A stretch of 64,000 bases of DNA from contig NZ_KQ033919.1 of NCBI RefSeq assembly GCF_000969825.1, forward strand, positions 3,360,749-3,424,748. The letters are read 5' to 3'. Of this stretch, positions 1 to 7,886 are shown one piece after another. Source of the stretch: Parabacteroides gordonii MS-1 = DSM 23371 (GTDB lineage Bacteria; Bacteroidota; Bacteroidia; Bacteroidales; Tannerellaceae). The notes below the pieces were generated by a model. That model made no database searches. It had not been told where the DNA came from and worked only from the letters and a program-made list of their open reading frames with translations. Numbering within the stretch: the first letter of the stretch is position 1; each line of letters opens with the position of its first letter. Position numbers and translations under genes: made by a program.

Positions 1-90
1 AAGAAAACCAAGGATTATGAAACTGTTTTGAATTTATTGTTTAGTTCCATTATAGGAAGAACTGAAACATTTAAATCTGGCAGGAAGTGA
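1..90 (+). CDS. C-terminal end of an unidentified gene (partial)
   Basis: The first 90 bases read as an open frame of 29 codons ending in TGA at 88-90, with a plausible basic C-terminus (ends FKSGRK). The rest of the gene lies outside the window, so no function can be given. The GC-rich hairpin at 96-136 follows directly and would serve as its terminator, which supports a real gene end. The call rests only on the open frame and the terminator position. Confidence 0.4.
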   Translation, partial: KKTKDYETVLNLLFSSIIGRTETFKSGRK

Positions 91-95
91 AACAA

Positions 96-136
96 AATCA
101 GCCGGGGTATTATGTATTAATACAACCCGGCTGATT
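96..136. terminator. Bidirectional terminator hairpin between convergent genes
   Basis: An 11-bp perfect stem (AATCAGCCGGG at 96-106 with CCCGGCTGATT at 126-136) sits between the partial plus-strand gene and the minus-strand Rpn gene. On the minus strand it is followed by TTTTGTTT, so it best fits termination of the Rpn transcript. Confidence 0.65.
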
Positions 137-158
137 CAATATATTATGCAATCATTAA

Positions 159-1010
159 TTACAATTCGTCAATCTCTTTCACCGACAGACAGGTACATTG
201 GGCAATCGTTTCGATATTGACTCCCTGCTTTTTAAATTTAGTAGCAATCAGTCTTTGCTCTTCAGTTTTACCTTTCTCCATTCCTTTTTTCAAACCTTTC
301 TCCTCAGCTTCTTCAACCGCATATTCCATCGTAGCATGCCAGTCACGGTAAATCTTCAGGTTCTCCTCATAGATGGCACGCTCGTGGTCGGTCATCGCAT
401 TGAGGTTTGCCACGTCGAGCAAACGTCTGAAAGCATCCTCTTTCTCCTTGAACGGAGACATATCAAATAAATTCATATTCTTCAAGATATAAACCGTGTT
501 TTCGAGAGGTGTCGTGCATTCCTCTTTTGTCAGATTGAACAGGTCGAACGACAGATAGATCTGTTTCAGTTTGACCTCACCAAAAGTTTTACCCGTTGCC
601 TCGTCGGCCAGGACTACGTCCGTACGCCAACTACGAAATTCAGGCAGGCTGAAGTTCAACAGGTAGATACCGTAGACGGGAAGAAGGCTGTATTGCCAGT
701 CCCGTCCGCTCTTTCCCTGACGGGAAATCATTCGACAAAGGTAATATAATCCGCGGTTAAAGAAATAACGTTGCGGGCAATTCTGCATTTCCAAGACAAA
801 TTTCGTCCCGTCCACATCTTCGCAAAGGAGATCGAAGATCACCGTGCGTTGTTCTACTACTTCCGGTTGGATTTCTTTATCGAGATAGGTCAGGCCTTTC
901 ACCTGGCGTTCACCCTGAAGGGCGGCATTGATAAAATCAATGGCTACTTGCTTTACCCCGAAGACAGCCTTGAAGCCGGCATCGAGCATGACATTCACGT
1001 ATCTTTCCAT
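159..1010 (-). CDS. Rpn family PD-(D/E)XK nuclease / putative transposase
   Basis: This 283-residue protein fits the PDDEXK_2 / Rpn family (recombination-promoting nucleases once called YhgA-like transposases), which is abundant in Bacteroidales. The N-terminal two thirds carries the family pattern: a phenylalanine-rich start (DAGFKAVFGV), then LTYLDKEIQPE and VFDLLCEDVDGTKFVLEMQ, where D and ExQ are the expected nuclease residues. The C-terminus is a charged helical stretch with GLKKGMEKGK repeats, also usual for the family. Family members cut DNA and promote RecA-independent recombination in E. coli; the role here is unknown. No terminal inverted repeats or target duplication were seen, so I treat it as a resident gene rather than an active insertion sequence. 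A TACATTTG -7 element lies on the minus strand at 1057-1064. Confidence 0.85.
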   Translation of the reverse strand: MERYVNVMLDAGFKAVFGVKQVAIDFINAALQGERQVKGLTYLDKEIQPEVVEQRTVIFDLLCEDVDGTKFVLEMQNCPQRYFFNRGLYYLCRMISRQGKSGRDWQYSLLPVYGIYLLNFSLPEFRSWRTDVVLADEATGKTFGEVKLKQIYLSFDLFNLTKEECTTPLENTVYILKNMNLFDMSPFKEKEDAFRRLLDVANLNAMTDHERAIYEENLKIYRDWHATMEYAVEEAEEKGLKKGMEKGKTEEQRLIATKFKKQGVNIETIAQCTCLSVKEIDEL

Positions 1011-1056
1011 ATGTTAATGGTTTAAATGGTCTATTACCCAATAGCGGGTAACGCGA

Positions 1057-1064
1057 CAAATGTA
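1057..1064 (-). promoter_or_regulatory. Probable promoter -7 box of the Rpn gene
   Basis: TACATTTG on the minus strand matches the Bacteroidetes TAnnTTTG consensus and lies 46 bases upstream of the start codon. No clear -33 TTTG was found. The leader between it and the gene contains a short stem, TTACCC-N6-GGGTAA, at about 1034-1051. Confidence 0.4.
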
Positions 1065-1314
1065 AGTATTATTTTATTATTCCGGTTATCGAAAAGCGTA
1101 TTTTTGATTCAAAGTTGTCAATATGTGAAACATTCACATTTCATTAAAGGAACAGATTCATTACAGTATTGTCGAGGTTGTACGCGATCTCTGTGCTGCA
1201 CTGGATACCCGTTTTGTAATTTCTCTTTATCCCCCAAACCGGGGGATATGTTGCGTAAATCGAGTTGTTTCGTTCTATAATCCACCTATTTCGGAAAATA
1301 AGGAGCGTTTTTTC

Positions 1315-1344
1315 TTGCTGATTCGGAAAACCTCTTTACCTTTG
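1315..1344 (+). promoter_or_regulatory. Promoter of the structured RNA candidate / DUF6383 gene leader
   Basis: TTG at 1315-1317, a 19-base spacer and TACCTTTG at 1337-1344 match the Bacteroidetes sigma-70 promoter (TTTG, N19-21, TAnnTTTG). Transcription should start near 1350. No other promoter of this type was seen between here and the large gene at 1723. Confidence 0.6.
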
Positions 1345-1349
1345 CAACG

Positions 1350-1623
1350 ATTCCGTAGCGGGCAGCGGCTCGCGATAAACGGTTTCAATTACATATTGTA
1401 AGTATTTTACGAAGATTATTCTTACCTTTAAAATCGGCAAAATTTTAAGCACAATGGGGATAATGGACAGTAAATGCTTGCGCTTATTACGAATAAGTGT
1501 ATCTACCATTTTATATGGATAGATTATATTATATCGTAAAGGCGCGGGCTGTTGTTCTATTATTATTGTGCGGGTGTTTGCCGATACCTAAAGGTTGATA
1601 ATAGACAACGCCCGCGTTTTTTT
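1350..1623 (+). ncRNA. Candidate structured small RNA or attenuating leader
   Basis: A well-formed promoter is followed by about 270 bases without a convincing reading frame but with successive stems: GTAAG/CTTAC near 1399-1430, CGCTTATT/AATAAGTG at 1481-1499, CTACCAT/ATGGATAG at 1503-1522, and a long imperfect hairpin at 1543-1616. The last has CGCGGGC paired with GCCCGCG, about 20 bp in all with single-base bulges, and is followed by seven T (1617-1623), so it is also a terminator. Either a stand-alone sRNA (the shape of the last hairpin recalls 6S-like RNAs) or an attenuator for the gene at 1723. The family is not recognised with confidence. Confidence 0.4.
1543..1623 (+). terminator. Rho-independent terminator of the RNA candidate
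   Basis: A long GC-clamped hairpin with arms 1543-1565 and about 1595-1616, followed by a T7 run. It lies about 100 bases before the DUF6383-type gene, so it may act as an attenuator. Confidence 0.6.
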
Positions 1624-1722
1624 GTGCCCGTTCATAATCATTCGTGGGGGTTGTTCCCCCCTTCGTAAATTAATTGTTGGTTTTTCTTACTATAATTTAT
1701 AAACAATTAATTTTAAATGATT

Positions 1723-4700
1723 ATGAACAAAAAGTTTTCTACACTTATGGCTGTCTTCCTGGCAGCCGGTGCTACGTTTACTGCAGAGGCTGGGGTGGTG
1801 AAGGTTACCAAGCCGGTGGTCGGTAAACAGTATGTGATTGCGGATGGTGGCTGGGCTGTTGGAACACAGAAAGCCGTTTTAACATCGAATGATGGTGCTA
1901 CTGGAGTTATTGGTATAGTTGGAGATGCAACTAAATTTTCAACGCTACCAATGTGGACTGTTGATAAAACAAACAGCGAAATAGTAATTAAAATTGCAGA
2001 TGGTAAGTATTTGAATAGCGAGAGTGGAACTATTACGTTAACTGCGAAAACTGCCTCTGAAGACAATCAAAAGATTACTTATGCAGAAGGAGCTCCTTCA
2101 ATTACAATTGGAGCAGAATCAAATCCTATTAAATTTGGAGACTTTGCACCAGCAGCTACTACAACTACTGTTTCAAATGTTAGTGGTGGTGAGGCTGCTT
2201 TTTATGCAGAAACTTACGATCAATCAGGCGATTTGTTGATTGAAGCTCCTGTTGCTACTCAGCCTTTATTTATTAAGATTGGAGATAAATATTTGGCACC
2301 GACATCAGCAGCAGATGTTACAAAGACTTTGGAATTGGTATCTATTGATTTCGATAAGCCTGATTATAACTTGATTCAAAGAGCTAGTTGGACGGTAAGT
2401 AACGGTGTGTTTACTTCTGTTTTGAGAAGCAGTGGTACATATAAATATTTGAATGTTGCTAGTGGCGATGGTGCTTTGGAAATGGGATCAACTTCTACAA
2501 AAGTACTAGCATTTGATGGGGCAGATTATGCTGCAATAAAAGGTGCTGCTTTGACAAAGGCTGATGGAACTAAAGCATTAACAGCTGGTCTGGAATTGAC
2601 AGATTATGATGGAGCAAGGAGCTATCCTGAAGCATTGCTTTATAAAGCACCGACTGTTATTACTGCCACTCATACAGGAGCTATTGATGCACGTCAGTTC
2701 GTAAATGGTGGTTGGTATTATGTTTCTACTAGTGCTACCGAATGTTTGTCTGATAATGGAACTGCAGGTTCTCCTACTTTTGCTGCTGGTAATGTTGATC
2801 CTACAACTGTATTGGCGAATAGCTACTTGTGGAAAGTGGAAGTAAAGAATATTGCCGGTTCAGACATAGTTACTTTATTGAATAAATCCACTGGTAACTA
2901 TTATACTGTATCAGGTGTATCTAGTTTCATTGCAGAAACTGTTCCTGCTTATACCGCTGGTATGGTTTTGAAAACAAAAGCTGGCGGATATATTAATGGT
3001 GTTGGAACTTCTGCTGGCGCTGATGTTGATGCTGCCTTGAAATTTGGTCTTCACCTTCCCGGTAACGTAAATTACACTGCAGCAGAATTGAACGCAATGA
3101 TGTCAAACGGTTTCTCTATGGCTGTTTCAACAGCAAAAGAGAATGGTTCAACTTCTATTGAAGGAGCCAATACATTTGCAGGTATCTTGAAAGCGGTTAA
3201 TGCAAATGTAAATCGTTTCCAATTGACAGACGCAGACGGTAAGTATATCGTATTGAGTAAAACAGAAGCTTGGGGTACTAACACAGATATGAATGGTAAT
3301 AACCTGAATAATCGTGGTTTGAAGTTTGCAAAAGTTGAAACAGTTGATGCAACTAAACAGTATTCTTACTTCGAAATCAAATATCCGCAGGTAAATGACA
3401 AGGCTTCTAATGAAGAATTGGTAATTGAAGTGTACGATGCTGCTACTGCCGGAGATTTAATAGGACGTATGTATGTAGGTTCAATTGCAGGTAAAAACTA
3501 TTTGACTGTATCTAAGGATATCGATGCTACAAAAGAAATTTGGCCGTATGTTTCTTTGGGTGGTTCCGACCTGGTAAACCTGAAAACATTCCTTCTGAAA
3601 GGCAAGTTCTACACCGTAGCTCGCGTAGACGCAGAATATCAGATTGAAAAAGTATTAGGTACTGCTTCTAACGGTGCTGCTGCATTGTTGGATAAAGGTG
3701 CTGTTCAGATGGATCAGCCGGAAGGACAATGGGCTGCTTCTGTAGATGCTAACGGTAAACTGGTTCTGACTAACCGCGAAAGCCTTGCTAAATATACAGA
3801 CTTAAGCGTTCTTTACGGAACTGACAAAGACAATGTTTATAAAAACGGTGACAAACTGTATCAGATCAAAGTTGTTGAAAAACACGCTACTACCGATGGT
3901 TACGAAGCATGGACAAACAACCAGCTGCGCGACGAACAATATACATTAGGATTCTATTCTAACGTATTAGGAGCTGCCGCTTATATGTCTGAAAATCATG
4001 AAAATAAGCACCTGATCGGTTTGGAGAAAGATATCAAGAACGCCACTGCTTGGGACGTAAAAGCATTCGATGCCAAGCGGACAGACGCTGCTCAGACTGA
4101 CTCTGTTTATGTAATCAGCAACCTGTATTTCTGGAACAAGGATAAGAAAGGCGGAGCTGACTGGGATATCGTATCCGATACATTAAAGACTGTATCTTAT
4201 ACATTTACGAATGCTTCTAACAGCGAACCTGTTAAATATAACGCGACTGAAGATGCTTATATCTGCGATCCTACAGCTGATGTTAAGGGTGACCGTTTCG
4301 CTATCAAGAAAATGGCTGACGGCAAATACAACCTGGTAGCTGTTGCAACAAATGATGCAGAAAAAGATGCTGATAAGTATTATACTTTGGCTAGTAACAA
4401 ATTGTATGGTGGTTTCTCTGTAGCTCAGGGTAATGTTAACGCAACAGGCATGTACGACAAGTCTGAAAACGACCTGGCTGTAATCGAAAAGACTGCTGCT
4501 CCTGAATACGTAAAACGTAACATGAGCGACACGATCCGTATCTTCCGCGAAGGTGCAGACGCTTCTATCCTGTTTGAAAAGGGCGAATTCCTGGGTCTTG
4601 AAAACATCCATGAATTTACAAAGATGGCTCCGGCTATGTATGTAGACACTGCTTACTACAACCGTGGAACTAACAACCGCTGGCAATATCTGCTGGGTGT

Positions 4701-5409
4701 AGAGATCGACCGCAAGGTAGTTAACGACGACTGTGGAGTTCCTTCACACGCAAAATTCCATGTCGACACAACTTACGGACGCTTCCTGGTGAACCTAGTT
4801 GACTCAGCTGAATTATACAAAAAGACTCACCTGCACGACAACAAGTATGTCAATACAGAAGGTTTTGCAAAATTAGGCTTCGTGAAAGGTTTCCATACAA
4901 ACGATACATTGGTTATCCAGCGTGAAGGTGTATTGGTTCCTGCTAAGGCTGACTCTATCTACATGGGTAGCAAAGATTTCAACGTAGCTAAGTTTGCTTT
5001 CCGTATCGTAGACCACGAAACGAATGCATTCAAGATTGAAACACTTTACAAGAAGTTCTCTGACGGCCCTGCTGCAAAAGCAGATAAGTTGGGTTACTTG
5101 AAATGGATGAACGGTTTCGTAGTTGTTGTAAACGCAATCGAAAACGGTGATACATTCAACCTGGAAGCTGATCATAGTGCTCCGACAGCCAACGAAGGTG
5201 TATCTACATCTGAAGTATCGGTAATTACTAAAGAAGGTGCAGTTGTTATCAACGGCGCACAGGGTAAGAAAGTAGTTCTCACTAACGTTCTTGGTCAGAC
5301 AATTGCCAGCACAATTCTTTCTTCCGACACCGCTACAATCTCTGCACCTGCAGGTATCGTAGTAGTAGCCGTTGAAGGTGAAGCTGCTGTAAAAGCAATC
5401 GTAAAATAA
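1723..5409 (+). CDS. Large secreted surface protein with DUF6383-like C-terminus
   Basis: A protein of about 1,228 residues with a clear signal peptide (MNKKFSTLMAVFLAAGATFT, cleaved near AEAG). The body is a long beta-rich mix of repeated motifs such as GDKYLAPTS and DGKYIVLSK. The last 60 residues form a compact domain (VVINGAQGKKVVLTNVLGQT and a final VKAIVK) resembling the C-terminal DUF6383 domain of Parabacteroides surface proteins and, more distantly, type A type-IX-secretion sorting domains. Function is unknown; export to the cell surface is inferred. ATG at 1717 is also in frame, but the start at 1723 gives the usual MNKK signal peptide. Codon and base use change along the gene: roughly 1860-3350 is AT-rich, the rest is richer in C-ending codons. 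A GGGGG/CCCCC hairpin (1646-1660) lies in the leader. Confidence 0.7.
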   Translation: MNKKFSTLMAVFLAAGATFTAEAGVVKVTKPVVGKQYVIADGGWAVGTQKAVLTSNDGATGVIGIVGDATKFSTLPMWTVDKTNSEIVIKIADGKYLNSESGTITLTAKTASEDNQKITYAEGAPSITIGAESNPIKFGDFAPAATTTTVSNVSGGEAAFYAETYDQSGDLLIEAPVATQPLFIKIGDKYLAPTSAADVTKTLELVSIDFDKPDYNLIQRASWTVSNGVFTSVLRSSGTYKYLNVASGDGALEMGSTSTKVLAFDGADYAAIKGAALTKADGTKALTAGLELTDYDGARSYPEALLYKAPTVITATHTGAIDARQFVNGGWYYVSTSATECLSDNGTAGSPTFAAGNVDPTTVLANSYLWKVEVKNIAGSDIVTLLNKSTGNYYTVSGVSSFIAETVPAYTAGMVLKTKAGGYINGVGTSAGADVDAALKFGLHLPGNVNYTAAELNAMMSNGFSMAVSTAKENGSTSIEGANTFAGILKAVNANVNRFQLTDADGKYIVLSKTEAWGTNTDMNGNNLNNRGLKFAKVETVDATKQYSYFEIKYPQVNDKASNEELVIEVYDAATAGDLIGRMYVGSIAGKNYLTVSKDIDATKEIWPYVSLGGSDLVNLKTFLLKGKFYTVARVDAEYQIEKVLGTASNGAAALLDKGAVQMDQPEGQWAASVDANGKLVLTNRESLAKYTDLSVLYGTDKDNVYKNGDKLYQIKVVEKHATTDGYEAWTNNQLRDEQYTLGFYSNVLGAAAYMSENHENKHLIGLEKDIKNATAWDVKAFDAKRTDAAQTDSVYVISNLYFWNKDKKGGADWDIVSDTLKTVSYTFTNASNSEPVKYNATEDAYICDPTADVKGDRFAIKKMADGKYNLVAVATNDAEKDADKYYTLASNKLYGGFSVAQGNVNATGMYDKSENDLAVIEKTAAPEYVKRNMSDTIRIFREGADASILFEKGEFLGLENIHEFTKMAPAMYVDTAYYNRGTNNRWQYLLGVEIDRKVVNDDCGVPSHAKFHVDTTYGRFLVNLVDSAELYKKTHLHDNKYVNTEGFAKLGFVKGFHTNDTLVIQREGVLVPAKADSIYMGSKDFNVAKFAFRIVDHETNAFKIETLYKKFSDGPAAKADKLGYLKWMNGFVVVVNAIENGDTFNLEADHSAPTANEGVSTSEVSVITKEGAVVINGAQGKKVVLTNVLGQTIASTILSSDTATISAPAGIVVVAVEGEAAVKAIVK

Positions 5410-5456
5410 TAGAAACGTTTTATAATCAATAAATTTAAATTAGACTGCGCGGCAAA

Positions 5457-5476
5457 GGGCGGTTCGCGAACCGCCC
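5457..5476 (+). terminator. Perfect GC-rich palindrome after the DUF6383-type gene
   Basis: GGGCGGTTCGCGAACCGCCC is a 20-base perfect palindrome, 48 bases after the stop codon. It would fold into a very stable stem but has no U tract, so it may be an RNA 3'-end stabiliser or a factor-assisted terminator. Confidence 0.45.
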
Positions 5477-5578
5477 CCAACCAATTACCCCGCGAGGGCG
5501 AACAAGCGGTTAGTATTAATATTAAAATAGTGAAATAAAGTTCTTTCTGTTCTACCTTTGTGAAGAGCGAAAACAGGC

Positions 5579-5613
5579 AAAAAAGCCCCGACGGTTCATT
5601 CCGCCGAGGCTTT
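5579..5613 (-). terminator. Terminator of the ECF sigma gene
   Basis: A 13-bp stem with two mismatches (5582-5594 with 5601-5613) lies just past the minus-strand sigma gene and is followed in that direction by a T6 run. Confidence 0.7.
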
Positions 5614-5633
5614 CGGCATTGTTAGAAAATATA

Positions 5634-6218
5634 TCATTTTAACGAAATGGCGAGTATTAATAGGAATACTTCAATGGAATCGTAATTTTGTCTTACTTTT
5701 TTAAGTGAACGCTGGATCAGGTTCTGTGCAGATTGATAATTCAGGTTCATCAGTATGCATATCTCATCCATACTTAATTCCTGGATAAAACGGTAATAAA
5801 TAATTTCTTTTTGACGGGGCGTTAAAAGGGCTAGGATCTCATTGATCATTTTCTGCTGATTGGCATATTGTTCATTATTGATAAAATCTTCTTCGACGGT
5901 GGATTCTAATGAAAATTGAATGTTTTCCGGCAATTCACGGTCATAAAATGATTCCTTATATAGAGTGCGTATAAGGCAGTTTTTCAGTGAGACGAATAAG
6001 TATACTTTGATATTATCAGGGGTGATAAGGTTATTCCTGTTTTTATACAGCGAAGTGAAAACTTCTTGTATACAATCCTTTATGATTTCAGGATCGGAAG
6101 TAAAGCGAAGACCGTACCGGTATAAAATTTGTACATAAGTAGTGTATATCCAGCTGTACGATTCGTTATCACCGGAAACAAATTGCCGCCATTTTATTTT
6201 ACTCTCATCTACTTGCAT
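5634..6218 (-). CDS. ECF-type RNA polymerase sigma factor
   Basis: This 194-residue protein is a sigma-70 family ECF factor of the Bacteroidetes PUL type. Region 2 lies at about residues 30-65 (YRYGLRFTSDPEIIKDCIQE) and region 4 at about 130-180, where LTPRQKEIIYYRF and the helix-turn-helix LSMDEICILMNLNYQSAQNL bind the -35 element. Such factors are held by an inner-membrane FecR-type anti-sigma protein and released when a SusC/TonB receptor with an STN domain binds its glycan. It has its own promoter (6236-6265) and terminator, so it is made separately from the fucosidase gene upstream. It is the only ECF sigma gene in the window and thus the best candidate partner for the two FecR proteins at 13-15 kb (inference). 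Confidence 0.9.
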   Translation of the reverse strand: MQVDESKIKWRQFVSGDNESYSWIYTTYVQILYRYGLRFTSDPEIIKDCIQEVFTSLYKNRNNLITPDNIKVYLFVSLKNCLIRTLYKESFYDRELPENIQFSLESTVEEDFINNEQYANQQKMINEILALLTPRQKEIIYYRFIQELSMDEICILMNLNYQSAQNLIQRSLKKVRQNYDSIEVFLLILAISLK

Positions 6219-6235
6219 ACTTGTGTTTTGTGTAG

Positions 6236-6265
6236 CAAATATAAGACAATTATACTAAAATCAAA
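6236..6265 (-). promoter_or_regulatory. Promoter of the ECF sigma gene
   Basis: On the minus strand TTTG (6262-6265), an 18-base spacer and TATATTTG (6236-6243) match the vegetative Bacteroidetes promoter, 18 bases before the ATG. The sigma gene is therefore likely transcribed constitutively and controlled after synthesis. Confidence 0.65.
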
Positions 6266-6312
6266 GGCTCGGCCTATCGTTTATGAGAAATAAAAAAGCT
6301 TTGGGGATAAAT

Positions 6313-6348
6313 AAAGGCCTCTGATAGAATGTTTTCTCAAAGGCCTTT
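6313..6348 (-). terminator. Terminator of the fucosidase gene
   Basis: AAAGGCCT (6313-6320) pairs with AGGCCTTT (6341-6348) just after the GH29 stop codon; a T-rich run follows on the minus strand. It separates the PUL transcript from the sigma gene. Confidence 0.6.
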
Positions 6349-6362
6349 AATTTCAAATTTAT

Positions 6363-7727
6363 TTAGAGTGTTTCGAATACGGAGAAATTTATTATCTGAG
6401 GATCTGCTTTCGATTCGGTCACAACTAATTTTATTGCTTCAACTGTTCGGGAGTCAAATCTGTTTATGTGTTTATGTCCGATGCTGCTACCCGAAGATAA
6501 CTCGATCCATTCATTTCCTTTTTTACCTTTCAGTAAATATTTCAGTATCCGTTCACCTTTGGATATATCTTCCTGCAGGACGACACGGTTTATGCTGGTC
6601 GGTTTATCGAAAGAAATGGTGTATTCTGATCCGGCACCAGCTATTTGTTGTAGCGGTGTTCCATATTGGCGTGCAATCTCATGGCCAAGCGCTTCGACCT
6701 GACGGACATCGGTTTCAGGGATAAGACCTTTATTATCGACAACCAAACCTAAAAGCATATTTGTGTTTCTTCCTACACTGGTTTCATATTTAGTGAGTAG
6801 TTCAAGGATGGTAAACATCATGCTGTCCTGTCCGGCTGTCCAGAACCAGCCACCCTGGAAAGAGCGGTTCCATCGTAAAGTGAAATCAGATTCTCCCGGA
6901 CACCAGAAGGGAGCAAAAGGATCACCATTCAGTCCATTGATAACACGGGTACCATCAGCATTCGTCGTAGAGTCGGCTGTCGCCCAGCAAGGATAAGGGG
7001 CAACGCCTTCCTCATTTCCTACCCATCTGATCAGGTTCGGATGTCCGTATGGCCCCTGGAAAGCGATTGCATTCGGTTGTAGCTTCTGAACCAGGGATAA
7101 TACATCCGCACCTCCTTGGTCTCTGGAAAGTACACCGCCGTCGAACCATATCTCGAACAGTTCACCGTAATTACTCCATAATTCTGTTAACTGTTGCGTA
7201 ACGATTTGGTTATATTCTTCTTGTGTTACAGGGCTCCCTTCCTGAACTACGCCCGGATTATCCACGTATAAGTAACCATTTGCTGTCGTACTGGCATAGA
7301 TACCCGGTTTGATGTTATATTTTTTGCAGGAAGCGATGAAGTCGGCAACAATATCACCTTCGCCGTTTTTCCAGGGCGATTGTTTGATGCTGTAATCATG
7401 TGCTTCCGTCGGCCACAGGCTGAAGCCGCTGCAATGTTTGGCAACAAGGACTGCATATTTTGCACCCATCTTTTGGGCTGTTTCCAGCCATTGGTCGGTG
7501 TTCAGTTCTGTCGGATTAAAAATGGATGCATCCGGATGTGTTCCCCATTGCCTGAAATTATAGTCCGGTTGGTAAACGGGCATATCGAAATGGATCAATA
7601 CACCTACTTCGGCATCGGCCCAAGCCAGTTGCCGCGCATTGGGTGTGACAATATTCGTCGGTTCGTTGGATGAACAGGATATAAGAACTGACAATGCAGC
7701 CAGTAATCCTACAAATGTTTTTTTCAT
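6363..7727 (-). CDS. GH29 alpha-L-fucosidase (lipoprotein)
   Basis: A 454-residue enzyme expected to release alpha-linked L-fucose from host or dietary glycans in the periplasm or at the cell surface. A lipoprotein signal (SVLISC, Cys18) is followed by the GH29 barrel: WADAEVGVLIHFDMP, AKYAVLVAKHCSGFSLWPT (about residues 90-107) and YGELFEIWFDGG, whose Asp196 is the predicted nucleophile. The last 110 residues look like a beta-sandwich of the F5/8 type C kind often found behind GH29 domains. It lies last in the minus-strand PUL, 159 bases after SusD with a large hairpin between them, and has its own terminator. Exact linkage specificity cannot be read from the sequence. Confidence 0.92.
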   Translation of the reverse strand: MKKTFVGLLAALSVLISCSSNEPTNIVTPNARQLAWADAEVGVLIHFDMPVYQPDYNFRQWGTHPDASIFNPTELNTDQWLETAQKMGAKYAVLVAKHCSGFSLWPTEAHDYSIKQSPWKNGEGDIVADFIASCKKYNIKPGIYASTTANGYLYVDNPGVVQEGSPVTQEEYNQIVTQQLTELWSNYGELFEIWFDGGVLSRDQGGADVLSLVQKLQPNAIAFQGPYGHPNLIRWVGNEEGVAPYPCWATADSTTNADGTRVINGLNGDPFAPFWCPGESDFTLRWNRSFQGGWFWTAGQDSMMFTILELLTKYETSVGRNTNMLLGLVVDNKGLIPETDVRQVEALGHEIARQYGTPLQQIAGAGSEYTISFDKPTSINRVVLQEDISKGERILKYLLKGKKGNEWIELSSGSSIGHKHINRFDSRTVEAIKLVVTESKADPQIINFSVFETL

Positions 7728-7791
7728 GATTGAGTCAGATTATATTTCAGATACAAGTATAGTGAAAAATAATGAGCTATTAAATAAAATG

Positions 7792-7879
7792 TCAATAAGC
7801 CAATGTGCCAATATACCTAGTTTTAAGAATTTTAGATCTAAGGTGTTTTTATTGGCACATTGGCATATCAGCTTATTGA
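7792..7879 (-). repeat. Long intergenic inverted repeat between susD and the fucosidase gene
   Basis: Two arms pair almost fully: TCAATAAGC (7792-7800) with GCTTATTGA (7871-7879), and a 15-base block (7799-7813) with 7850-7864, broken by an 8-base asymmetric bulge. The loop is AT-rich. In the mRNA this would make a stem of over 20 bp between the two genes, likely an RNA-processing or stabilising element that sets fucosidase level relative to SusCD. There is no U tract, so a simple terminator is less likely. Confidence 0.6.
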
Positions 7880-7886
7880 TACATTA

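Noticed and set aside
40-61. AGTTCC...AGAACT near the window start as an inversion site
   Set aside because: Arms are 11 bases apart and lie in the partial coding frame; the pattern does not match the 5-5-5 design.
159-1010. Rpn gene as part of an intact insertion sequence
   Set aside because: No terminal inverted repeats or target duplication could be found; the family is usually a stand-alone resident gene.
4183-5175. Minus-strand open frames inside the DUF6383-type gene
   Set aside because: They lie fully opposite a long, well-supported coding frame, lack signals of their own and look like shadows of its codon pattern.
5541-5562. TACCTTTG after the DUF6383-type gene as a promoter for a new plus-strand gene
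   Set aside because: No open frame or structured RNA follows before the convergent sigma gene; probably a chance match.
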